The notes under the pieces were generated by a model. That model made no database searches. It saw only the letters and a program-made list of their open reading frames with translations, and was not told the origin of the DNA. DNA of 9,599 bases. Source: Candidatus Poribacteria bacterium. GTDB lineage: Bacteria > Poribacteria > WGA-4E > DTYX01. Where the stretch lies: contig DTYX01000648.1 in NCBI GenBank assembly GCA_012961655.1, positions 1 to 9,599 on the forward strand, given 5' to 3'. The position numbers and the translations under genes are program-made. Numbering within the stretch: position 1 is the first letter of the stretch; the number at the start of each line of letters is the position of its first letter. Shown piece by piece: positions 1 through 6,070 of this stretch.

Positions 1-2
1 TG

Positions 3-251
3 CCGTATAAGGAGGAAAATTTAATCGGTGTAATTGAAGCCTATGAAAGAGAGCCAGTAAGATTTTATCGAACCTTACCTGATTTTAGCGTTGTTGCTAA
101 GAACCCTTATGCAGGCGAGATGTTAACGCTTAAGGGGGGCAACAAGCTCGTAGGATATGTTGTGATAAGGGTCAGTGAAGAGGCGGTAGGCAGAGTAATC
201 GAATATGCTGGGGTAAGAAAGGGTATACTAAATTCGATTTGCAAGAGTTAA
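3..251 (+). pseudogene. GNAT-type acetyltransferase, upstream part of a frame-broken gene (5' end outside window)
   Basis: This frame is open from the window edge to a stop at 249-251 and encodes the end of a GNAT acetyltransferase domain. GNAT enzymes move an acyl group from acyl-CoA to an amine; the substrate here is unknown. Visible segments are a strand-turn region (KNPYAGEMLTLKGGNKLVGY) followed by VVIRVSEE and IEYAGVRKGIL, which match the beta4/beta5 and 'EYAGSR' parts of Eis-like GNATs that carry a C-terminal sterol-carrier-like domain. The expected continuation of the protein is in the +2 frame from about 236 (DLQELNLPVPSHDAEL). The two pieces therefore look like one gene with a frame change, and perhaps a few lost codons, between 179 and 251. 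The start codon is not in the window. Family placement rests on remembered motifs, so it is likely but unproven. Confidence 0.55.
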
Positions 252-640
252 ATCTTCCCGTTCCATCTCATGATGCTGAACTCACTTACCTGCTTAATGA
301 AAAAGAGATTTTCTTCAGATTAGGCGATTCCCCATTGGGGACTGTAAAAATAGTGAACTTCCCGAGGCTTATGGAGAAGCTCCGCCCATATATAGAAGGA
401 CGTTTGAATAAGGATGAAATCGGTTCACTTCAATTTGAACAGAAAAACGGCAGTCCAAGGAGGGAAGACCAATTTACAATCCGTTTTGGTGAGGAAAAAC
501 TTGTAACTAACGAAATTGAGCATCTCGTATTTGGCGCTTATGAGGGAGAGAAGCCAAAAGCAAAAGGGGAAAAATTATCAAAGATAATAAAACTGTTATT
601 TCCTATCCCTCTTGTCTGGCACGGCTTGAATCATGTTTAA
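239..640 (+). CDS. C-terminal half of GNAT/SCP2-like acetyltransferase (frame-shifted continuation)
   Basis: This piece of 133 residues from a TTG at 239 is most likely not an independent gene. No ribosome binding site precedes the TTG, and the open frame already extends upstream to a stop at 176-178. It reads as the continuation of the GNAT gene in the preceding frame. Residues 4-15 (LNLPVPSHDAEL) match the conserved segment after the GNAT core. Residues about 40-56 (NFPRLMEKLRPYIEGRL) begin the sterol-carrier-like C-terminal domain, and FEQ...QFTIRFGEEKL is its beta-sheet region. The tail FPIPLVWHGLNHV matches the hydrophobic, aromatic C-terminus usual for this family, so the 3' end is complete. 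The domain arrangement resembles Eis-type aminoglycoside or lysine acetyltransferases, but nothing here shows the substrate. If the frame change is an assembly error, the gene is intact; otherwise it is a pseudogene. Confidence 0.6.
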   Translation: MQELNLPVPSHDAELTYLLNEKEIFFRLGDSPLGTVKIVNFPRLMEKLRPYIEGRLNKDEIGSLQFEQKNGSPRREDQFTIRFGEEKLVTNEIEHLVFGAYEGEKPKAKGEKLSKIIKLLFPIPLVWHGLNHV

Positions 641-641
641 T
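612..641 (+). promoter_or_regulatory. possible sigma70-type promoter for the sulfatase-like gene
   Basis: TTGTCT at 612-617 and TTTAAT at 636-641 are separated by 18 bp. This gives a moderate match to -35 and -10 elements, with a predicted start near 648. It overlaps the 3' end of the acetyltransferase gene and would place the first transcribed bases just before the paired element at 655. The match is only 4/6 and 5/6, so it is a candidate only. Confidence 0.3.
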
Positions 642-654
642 CTCCCCTCGACCG

Positions 655-731
655 TAAGACGAAGTCAATCGGCCTTTGTGAAAACAAAGTGGGCGAAGTG
701 AACAGATTTTCGTCTTAATGTGAATTAAGAC
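655..731 (+). promoter_or_regulatory. candidate structured leader with mutually exclusive stems
   Basis: The 122-bp gap before the sulfatase-like gene contains three perfect pairings. TAAGACGAA at 655-663 pairs with TTCGTCTTA at 709-717 (9 bp). Inside it, CTTTGT at 674-679 pairs with ACAAAG at 684-689 around a GAAA tetraloop. GTCTTAAT at 712-719 pairs with ATTAAGAC at 724-731 (8 bp) around a GTGA tetraloop. The 709-717 strand takes part in both long stems, so only one can form at a time. No U-tract follows the last stem, so it is not a standard intrinsic terminator. The ribosome binding site AAGGAGG at 749-755 lies 17 nt downstream. I do not recognise a known riboswitch class; cis-regulatory function is an inference. 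Confidence 0.35.
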
Positions 732-762
732 CCACATATTATATACCCAAGGAGGCAATCGA

Positions 763-2211
763 ATGCAAAGACCAAATTTTCTCATTTTCGTAATGGACAC
801 GCAGCGAGCGAGAAACATGTCATGTTATGGATATCGGCGCGAAACGACGCCTTCAATAGATGCTTTCGCTGCTGAAGGTGTAATATTTGAAAATCATTTC
901 ACGCCGGGGGTGTGGACAGTTCCAGTGCATGCTTCTTTGTTCACGGGGAAGTACATCTGTGGGCATGGATGCGACGTAGGACACGAATACTTGGAAGATG
1001 ATTTTCCAACGCTTGCTGAGGTTCTCAACGACAACGGCTATTTTACAGCCGGCATCTGCAATAATGGTTGGGTGGAACAGGAGCAGACGAGGATTGCCAG
1101 AGGATTTACCGATTATACGCTTGTGGGGCGGGCTGAGCCTATCGGCCCATACTATCCTTTTAGAGACCCGGATAAACGAGACAACGGCTCTTGGAAGACC
1201 GTTGGACTTGTAAAGCATTGGCTTGATGAACATGCGGAAAAAGATGCTCCTTTTCTCCTCTTCATAAACTGCGTAGAGCCTCACATGAAATATTGGCCGC
1301 CTCAGCCTTTTAGGAGTCAATTCCTGCTGGAAGGAGTGGACGAGGAATACGCAAGAAATATTCCTCAACTCCAATTTGAGGGCACAGCAGGCAAAGTTGT
1401 AGTTTCGCCTGAAGATTGGGAGATTGTAAAATCACTTAGAGACGGCGAGACAGCTTGTTTAGACCAACGCATGGGAATTATTTTCGACTATATGCAAGAG
1501 AAGGGGATTCTTTCTAACACAATCGTATTCATCACAAGTGACCATGGTGATTCAACGGGAGAGCACGGCTTTCATACCGGTCACTGCCAGATGGCAATAT
1601 GGGACACGATGCTGCATACCCCTCTGATTGTACGTGGGCCATCTTTCCCAAAAGGTAAAAGGGTTCGGCATCTTGTTCAAACTGTTGATATATTTCCTAC
1701 CATCCTAGAACTTGCTGAAATAGAAGAGGAATCTGCAAAAAGCAACCAACGACTTCGTCTTATGGTAAAAAAGGAGATGCAGGGAAAAAGCCTTCTTTCA
1801 GCGCTTGGTGATGAGCCAATAAGAGAATTCGCAATGGCTGAAGTGCAAAAGCCGCTGGAACCTTTCGCTATAATGAAAGAAAGATGCCCAGATTTTGATC
1901 CAAGGGTTATAAATAGACAATGGAAGTGCGCTCGCACCTTAGAATACAAGTATTGTTGGGCTTCTGACCTATGCGATGAATTGTATAATATACAAGTCGA
2001 CCCAGACGAACAGAAGAACATCATAGGAGAAAAACCAGAAATTGCCAGCGAATTGCGAAAAAAGCTTGAGGATTTCCTCCTAAGCATTGAACAGCGGGAC
2101 TACGGAGATTACCTAAACACAAACCATCTTAAAATTGATAAAGATGTGCTTGCTCGCCTTAAAGCGTGGGGTTTGATACGGGATATTATAGGCGCTAAAC
2201 GGCACAGTTAA
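763..2211 (+). CDS. sulfatase-fold (alkaline phosphatase superfamily) hydrolase with Thr at the nucleophile position
   Basis: This 482-residue protein has the sulfatase fold of the alkaline phosphatase superfamily. A good site, AAGGAGG at 749-755, sits 7 nt before the ATG. Metal-site landmarks are D12 in the N-terminal VMDTQR segment and the D260-H261 pair in ITSDHGDSTGEHG. EPHMKYWPP (residues 172-180) and HTPLIVRGP (285-293) are further family signatures. In the loop that normally carries C/S-x-P-x-R, the sequence is TVPVHASLFTG with Thr52 in place of Cys/Ser and His56 in place of Arg. It therefore cannot be matured to formylglycine in the usual way. Thr nucleophiles occur in superfamily members acting on phosphodiesters or phosphonates, and WT-x-P-x-H sulfatase-like proteins of unknown substrate are common in bacteria. 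There is no signal peptide, so it should be cytosolic. Sulfatase or phosphodiesterase activity cannot be decided from sequence. Confidence 0.85.
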   Translation: MQRPNFLIFVMDTQRARNMSCYGYRRETTPSIDAFAAEGVIFENHFTPGVWTVPVHASLFTGKYICGHGCDVGHEYLEDDFPTLAEVLNDNGYFTAGICNNGWVEQEQTRIARGFTDYTLVGRAEPIGPYYPFRDPDKRDNGSWKTVGLVKHWLDEHAEKDAPFLLFINCVEPHMKYWPPQPFRSQFLLEGVDEEYARNIPQLQFEGTAGKVVVSPEDWEIVKSLRDGETACLDQRMGIIFDYMQEKGILSNTIVFITSDHGDSTGEHGFHTGHCQMAIWDTMLHTPLIVRGPSFPKGKRVRHLVQTVDIFPTILELAEIEEESAKSNQRLRLMVKKEMQGKSLLSALGDEPIREFAMAEVQKPLEPFAIMKERCPDFDPRVINRQWKCARTLEYKYCWASDLCDELYNIQVDPDEQKNIIGEKPEIASELRKKLEDFLLSIEQRDYGDYLNTNHLKIDKDVLARLKAWGLIRDIIGAKRHS

Positions 2212-2242
2212 GCAAGGGCAAGCAAGGAAAAAAAAGCAATCT

Positions 2243-2271
2243 TTTACATTCGGGGCGCTTTGTGATATAAT
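2243..2271 (+). promoter_or_regulatory. strong sigma70-like promoter with extended -10, upstream of the DUF1080 gene
   Basis: TTTACA at 2243-2248 and TATAAT at 2266-2271 are separated by exactly 17 bp. A TG at 2263-2264 one base before the -10 box forms an extended -10 (TGATATAAT). The predicted start is near 2278. This is the best promoter match in the window and starts a new transcription unit after the sulfatase-like gene, giving a leader of about 90 nt before the ATG at 2369. Confidence 0.65.
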
Positions 2272-2283
2272 ATCAATTGAAGA

Positions 2284-2312
2284 GGAAAGGTAAGAAATTT
2301 TTTAGCCTTTCC
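2284..2312 (+). promoter_or_regulatory. hairpin at the predicted 5' end of the DUF1080 transcript
   Basis: GGAAAGG (2284-2290) pairs with CCTTTCC (2306-2312) around a 15-nt A/T-rich loop, a few bases after the predicted transcription start. A second small palindrome, GGCAC-CTAT-GTGCC, lies at 2329-2342. Both could be 5' stability or regulatory structures, or remnants of dispersed palindromic repeats. Nothing in the sequence decides this. Confidence 0.35.
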
Positions 2313-2368
2313 AAAAGTAAGTAGGGACGGCACCTATGTGCCCGACCAGTAACGAAAGGAGAAAAATA

Positions 2369-3010
2369 ATGGAATCCACACAATTTCAAATAACACCACC
2401 AGAAGATGCAACGGTTCTTTTCGATGGTAAAGACCTTAGCAATTGGATTAAAGGCGATGGTGGAGAAGCAGAATGGGAAGTCGCCGACGACGCCATGACT
2501 GTCGTCCCAGGCACCGGCGACATCATGAGCAAAGAAGAGTTTACGGACTTCATGTTCCACTTGGAGTTCATGACGCCGGACATGCCGGAGGCAACGGGGC
2601 AGGCTAAGGGAAACAGCGGTGTATTTCTTCAAGGACAGTACGAAATCCAAGTGTTAGATTCGTATGGCAAAGATGTTCCGGGCAAAGGAGATTGCGGCGC
2701 TATTTACAACCAGTTTGCTCCGCTAGTCAATGCCTGCAAACCTCCGCTTCAGTGGCAAACCTACGACGCGATATTCCGCGCTGTTAGAAGAGACGAAGAG
2801 GGAAAAGTGATAGAGCAAGCCCGGGTCACGGTACTGCAAAACGGGATGGTTATTCAAAACAACGTTCAACTCCAAGGGCCTACAGGAAGCGCCAAAGGAA
2901 GTGAAGAGGTAGAAGCTGGGCCTCTCCGGCTGCAAGACCACGGCAACGAAGTGAAGTATCGCAACATCTGGATTGTGCCGCTCCCTCTTAAGGGCTCAGA
3001 CAAATACTAA
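2369..3010 (+). CDS. DUF1080 / 3-keto-disaccharide hydrolase domain protein
   Basis: This protein of 213 residues is a single DUF1080 domain (PF06439), a concanavalin-like beta-sandwich. Some members hydrolyse 3-keto-disaccharides or 3-keto-glycosides. The signature segments are FDGKDLSNW (residues 18-26), GNSGVFLQGQYEIQVLDSYG (81-100) and GPLRLQDHGNEVKYRNIWI (184-202). I chose ATG 2369 because AAAGGAGA at 2355-2362 lies 6 nt upstream. An in-frame ATG at 2336 sits in the loop of a palindrome and lacks a ribosome binding site. Most relatives are exported, but no signal peptide is present here, so this one should be cytosolic unless the true start has been lost. The next gene follows after 38 bp in the same direction, so the two probably form an operon from the 2243 promoter. 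The substrate is not deducible. Confidence 0.85.
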   Translation: MESTQFQITPPEDATVLFDGKDLSNWIKGDGGEAEWEVADDAMTVVPGTGDIMSKEEFTDFMFHLEFMTPDMPEATGQAKGNSGVFLQGQYEIQVLDSYGKDVPGKGDCGAIYNQFAPLVNACKPPLQWQTYDAIFRAVRRDEEGKVIEQARVTVLQNGMVIQNNVQLQGPTGSAKGSEEVEAGPLRLQDHGNEVKYRNIWIVPLPLKGSDKY

Positions 3011-3018
3011 AATTACTA

Positions 3019-3041
3019 TAACCCGTTCAGGGTTAAGGAGG
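3019..3041 (+). promoter_or_regulatory. hairpin abutting the ribosome binding site of the glycosidase-like gene
   Basis: TAACCC (3019-3024) pairs perfectly with GGGTTA (3030-3035) around GTTCA. The last stem base is also the first base of the AAGGAGG ribosome binding site (3035-3041), which lies 7 nt before the ATG at 3049. The stem could set spacing between upstream and downstream translation or protect the mRNA. The ribosome binding site is strong; a role for the hairpin is inference. Confidence 0.45.
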
Positions 3042-3048
3042 ATGTGAG

Positions 3049-4638
3049 ATGTCACTGTGTCAAAATATACTTGTGGCCTGGGTAGGAATGAACTCCCTCG
3101 GATACTGCGAGGGAGGGAAAGGAAACGCAGGAACGGCCATTACGCTCGAGAATGATTATGTAAGATACGTCATCGGGGCAAATGGCTACAACTTGAGTTT
3201 TGTGGACAAGCGAACGGGTAGAGACCACTGCGTTCAAGAACCGCAACAGGCTTTTGTCATCCTGAAAAGGGACGGCCGAGACTACGAGCCTTCCACCTGC
3301 TCGTTCGCCGAGGGTAAGATTACAGTCGAATTTGACCAACCGCGCTTCACCGCGGTCATCAATGTGGAGGCGAAGGGACACTATTTCGTCTTCGAGGTTG
3401 TGTCGGTGAGCGATGGGGATGTCGAAGAACTGGTATTTTCGAGCCTCCACATTAAGCCATCGAAGTACGTCAGTGGGATGTCGGGCGTGGCGGCAGACGA
3501 CGATTTCGCGGTATGTTTGCGCGCGCTGAATTTGCAGGTGGGAGCAAGCGTGAGCGGGACGCCACCGCTTCTGCAGGCGGCATGCTACCCCAAGTACGGG
3601 CTGGTGGGAGCAAAGGTAGCCCTGGTCGGCTGCCCTGCCGAAGAACTGCGTTCTGTGCTCAAGGAAGTGGTACGCCAGGAAGGTTTGCCCTATTCCTCTC
3701 TTGGCGGACCATGGGCTTTGGATGCGGAGGAGAACCGGGGCTCGTATGTCTTCGCTTCGGTTTCCGAGGATAACGTGGAGGAATGGATTGAACTGGCGAA
3801 GAGGGCTGGGCTGGCGCAAATCCATATACACGGGTGGTGGCGTTCGTTAGGACATTATGAACCGCGTCAGGACCTGTTTCCACATGGGCTGGAGGGTTTG
3901 AAAGCGGTGGTGGACAAAATCCATGAGGCTGGTCTGAAAGCGGGAATGCACACCTTGACGGGCTGCATCTCGCCAATTGACCCTTTTGCAACCCCAGTGC
4001 CCGATAAGCGGCTGGCGAAGGACGCAACTTTCACCTTGGCTGGCTCCGTCAGCGAAAACGACAGGAGAATCCCCACTCTCGAACAGCCACATGCCCTCGA
4101 CACAATATGGGCGTATGCGAGCCACGGCAACGTCATTCAAATCGATGACGAGCTAATCCAATACACTCTCCTTGCGGAGAAGCCTCCTTATGGGTTCACA
4201 AATTGCACGCGCGGCGCTTTCGGCACCAAGACTCAATCCCACGAAAAGGGAGCTGCCGTACACCACCTCTTTGTCCGTTATACCTCTTTCCTCCCAGACG
4301 AGAATTCGACCCTGGTGGATGAGGTTGCCGAGTGTATTGCTCGTGCCTTCAACACTTGTGGCTTCGACATGATTTACATGGACGGCGCAGAAGGCATGAT
4401 GGGCGGTTGGCACGGCGTCGCCAAGATGAGGGGCGCCATCTTCAACAAAATCAAGAGACGGGTGCTGGTGGAGGCGAGCAGTTGGGGATACCATTCCTGG
4501 CCCTTCACTCGCGCATCGGCGCATGGGACCATCCACGTTGGGGTGTCAAGAGGTTTATTGACGCTCATTGTCAGGCGATGGAGCAGTATCGCAGCAGCGC
4601 TCTGCTGCCAGCACAACTGGGATGGTGGGCGCTTTTAG
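3049..4638 (+). CDS. glycosidase-like (beta/alpha)8-barrel protein, N-terminal half (reading frame lost near 4505)
   Basis: About 486 genuine residues are followed by out-of-frame residues to the stop at 4638. The N-terminal 200 residues look like a beta-sandwich (ENDYVRYVIGANGYNLSFVD; FVFEVVSVSDGDVEELVF). From about residue 235 the pattern fits a TIM barrel like those of GH31/GH36-type enzymes. Landmarks are QIHIHGWWRSLGHYEP (257-272), a strand with helix AVVDKIHEAGLKAGMHT (286-302) and FDMIYMDGAEG (439-449), where D445 is a candidate catalytic acid. A small inserted beta unit (IQIDDELIQYTLL, then TRGAFGTKT, residues about 363-396) splits the barrel. I cannot assign a CAZy family. No convincing signal peptide is seen: the start is hydrophobic but has no basic residues. 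The true protein continues in the piece ending at 5930, to about 960 residues in all. It is probably co-transcribed with the DUF1080 gene. Confidence 0.75.
   Translation: MSLCQNILVAWVGMNSLGYCEGGKGNAGTAITLENDYVRYVIGANGYNLSFVDKRTGRDHCVQEPQQAFVILKRDGRDYEPSTCSFAEGKITVEFDQPRFTAVINVEAKGHYFVFEVVSVSDGDVEELVFSSLHIKPSKYVSGMSGVAADDDFAVCLRALNLQVGASVSGTPPLLQAACYPKYGLVGAKVALVGCPAEELRSVLKEVVRQEGLPYSSLGGPWALDAEENRGSYVFASVSEDNVEEWIELAKRAGLAQIHIHGWWRSLGHYEPRQDLFPHGLEGLKAVVDKIHEAGLKAGMHTLTGCISPIDPFATPVPDKRLAKDATFTLAGSVSENDRRIPTLEQPHALDTIWAYASHGNVIQIDDELIQYTLLAEKPPYGFTNCTRGAFGTKTQSHEKGAAVHHLFVRYTSFLPDENSTLVDEVAECIARAFNTCGFDMIYMDGAEGMMGGWHGVAKMRGAIFNKIKRRVLVEASSWGYHSWPFTRASAHGTIHVGVSRGLLTLIVRRWSSIAAALCCQHNWDGGRF
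4493..4513 (+). other. frameshift site in the glycosidase-like gene
   Basis: Upstream codons read VEASSWGYHSWPF and end at about 4506. Downstream sense resumes one base back as HSRIGAWDHPRWGVKRFIDA. Restoring one base in the CTTC run at 4503-4506 (CTTCC) would give a continuous SWPFHSRIGAWDHP. The change therefore looks like loss of a single base, either in the genome or in the assembly. No classical slippery heptamer or following stem is evident, so programmed frameshifting is unlikely. Confidence 0.7.
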
Positions 4639-5930
4639 GGCCCAGCGCCGATTGGGACGCTCAGTTGCCTGACGAAATAGAGTATTTGTGCTGCAAAGCC
4701 CTTGGCTATGATGCGCCGATGTCCTTCCAGGGCGTATACCCGAGTCAGCAGCCTGCGAACGCGCGTCAGGATGAATACTTAAAGATGATTGGACAGTATG
4801 AGCGCCTGCGGCTTACCGGATATTTCTCCGATTCCGTAAAGGCGAGGCTGAAGGCGCCGAAGGAGGAGTTCCGACTCGTCCAAGCGCAAAACGGCGTGTG
4901 GCATTTCATCCCGACCGACTATGCTACCCACAAGGTAACCGGATTAAGGGACGGCAGCAACACGTGGACTGTTCGCTTCGCTCACGGACGACTTCGTCTT
5001 ACCGTCAACAATCGGTTCGATGCTCAGCCGGTCAGGCTCAGAATCCAGGCGCTACATTCGGCCGCCCCGTATGATAGCGCTGATGGACTGGTGCTGGCGG
5101 AGTTTGATAAAGAGGGCGAGTTTGGAGTTCGCGAAGCAGCTTCCGGCGTCACGCACGCCTTGACTTCATCAACGGAACAGGTTAAGGGCAGCGAAGTCAG
5201 CGGATGCTACTCAGCGGAGAACACCATGGCACAGCGTCGCGGCGCGTGGGCGGAAATAGGAAAGGTATTCTCCCCGCCGCTTGACCTCCGCAGATACGGC
5301 GCTTTGGGGGTTTGGGTCTATGGCGACGGAAAAGGTGAACTGCTGAACCTCCAGTTGAGAGACCCACCCCAATACTACCACGGCACATACGATGAGCACT
5401 ATGTGGACGTGGACTTCACAGGATGGCGCTACTTTGAACTACTTCTGCGTGAGCGAGATGCAGAGCGACACGGTGACTACGTCTGGCCTTACAGTGGCAC
5501 TTACCAAATTTACCGCTCACCCCTGGTGCGTGAGCATGTGAGCGAACTTAACCTCTACTACAACAATCTGCCTCCTTCTGACTCCGTGAAGTGCTACCTG
5601 AGTCCGATTAAAGCTCTGCCCACGGTGAAGGTCAAAATGGAGAACCCGAGCGTCACCATCGGCGGAAAGCGGATAGTCTTCCCCGTTACACTGGAAAGCG
5701 GCCAATACATCGAATTTGCCTCCACCTCGAACTGTAAGCTCTACGACGAACGGGGGGCAGTGGTTGAGGAGATAAAGCCGCAGGGCGAGGCGCCTACCTT
5801 GGCGGCAGGGGAGAATACAGTAACCTTCACGTGCGCCCCTCCTGAAGGCTACAATGCTCGCGCCAACGTGACCGTGATTAGCAGTGGGGAGCCACTCTCT
5901 TCGGAAGAAGGATCCATGGGCGTCAAATAG
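4506..5930 (+). CDS. glycosidase-like multidomain protein, C-terminal half (continuation after the frameshift)
   Basis: This stretch of about 474 residues has no start of its own. The open frame reaches back to about 4332 only as out-of-frame text of the first half. It opens with the end of the barrel (HSRIGAWDHPRWGVKRFIDA, then WWALLGPSADWDAQLPDEIE), where the Asp of AWDHP and a helix with ALGYDAPMSFQ follow usual barrel ends. A beta-rich domain (about 4860-5100) follows. Next is a carbohydrate-binding-like galactose-binding-fold domain: SPPLDLRRYGALGVWVYGDG, DEHYVDVDFTGWRYFEL and YNNLPPSDSVKCYLSPIKAL (about 5270-5620). A final small beta-sandwich reaches the TAG at 5928-5930. CBM-like domains of this pattern are common in large secreted or periplasmic glycosidases of planctomycete-type bacteria. 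The substrate is unknown. Codon use and GC look like those of the N-terminal half, which supports one original gene. Confidence 0.75.
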   Translation, partial: HSRIGAWDHPRWGVKRFIDAHCQAMEQYRSSALLPAQLGWWALLGPSADWDAQLPDEIEYLCCKALGYDAPMSFQGVYPSQQPANARQDEYLKMIGQYERLRLTGYFSDSVKARLKAPKEEFRLVQAQNGVWHFIPTDYATHKVTGLRDGSNTWTVRFAHGRLRLTVNNRFDAQPVRLRIQALHSAAPYDSADGLVLAEFDKEGEFGVREAASGVTHALTSSTEQVKGSEVSGCYSAENTMAQRRGAWAEIGKVFSPPLDLRRYGALGVWVYGDGKGELLNLQLRDPPQYYHGTYDEHYVDVDFTGWRYFELLLRERDAERHGDYVWPYSGTYQIYRSPLVREHVSELNLYYNNLPPSDSVKCYLSPIKALPTVKVKMENPSVTIGGKRIVFPVTLESGQYIEFASTSNCKLYDERGAVVEEIKPQGEAPTLAAGENTVTFTCAPPEGYNARANVTVISSGEPLSSEEGSMGVK

Positions 5931-5984
5931 CCCAATGCCGAATGCACGCGCTTTGTCATCTGGGAATGTTTCAGAAAATAGTCT

Positions 5985-6011
5985 CCCTTACCAAAGCTGT
6001 GGGGGTAAGGG
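5985..6011 (+). terminator. hairpin after the glycosidase-like gene (possible weak terminator)
   Basis: CCCTTACC (5985-5992) pairs perfectly with GGTAAGGG (6004-6011) around an 11-nt loop, about 55 nt after the stop codon. The bases that follow (GTTGTTTAC) contain some T but no proper U-tract, so termination is possible but weakly supported. Confidence 0.35.
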
Positions 6012-6028
6012 GTTGTTTACACTTTGGC

Positions 6029-6070
6029 AGATTGGAAGGATGGAAGAATGGGTGCCCTTCCTTCCAATCT
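6029..6070. repeat. 12-bp perfect inverted repeat
   Basis: AGATTGGAAGGA (6029-6040) is the exact reverse complement of TCCTTCCAATCT (6059-6070), with an 18-nt spacer. Purine-rich GGAAGGATGGAAG-type palindromes of this kind recur between genes in some environmental genomes. Homology to sugar isomerase starts immediately after the right arm, so the element may have inserted at, or caused, the break. Confidence 0.6.

Noticed and set aside
853..1374. Minus-strand open frame of 173 codons inside the sulfatase-like gene
   Set aside because: It is antisense to conserved sulfatase-fold motifs, has no ribosome binding site and shows no family pattern.
2336..2368. Upstream in-frame ATG for the DUF1080 gene
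   Set aside because: It adds 11 residues with no homology pattern, lies in the loop of a palindrome and lacks a ribosome binding site. ATG 2369 has AAAGGAGA at the right spacing.
3052..3831. Long open frame of 259 codons on the minus strand inside the glycosidase-like gene
   Set aside because: It lies fully antisense to a convincing coding sequence with a strong ribosome binding site, and its translation is low in recognisable motifs. It is a shadow of GC-biased codon use.
4493..4560. Programmed ribosomal frameshift in the glycosidase-like gene
   Set aside because: No slippery heptamer, internal ribosome-binding stimulator or downstream stem is visible, and a single missing base explains the change more simply.
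5884..6069. Open frame running from the end of the glycosidase-like gene into the isomerase remnant, read as one protein
   Set aside because: The first 60 or so codons overlap the real gene end and two hairpins and show no protein-like pattern. Only the part after about 6070 matches isomerase motifs.
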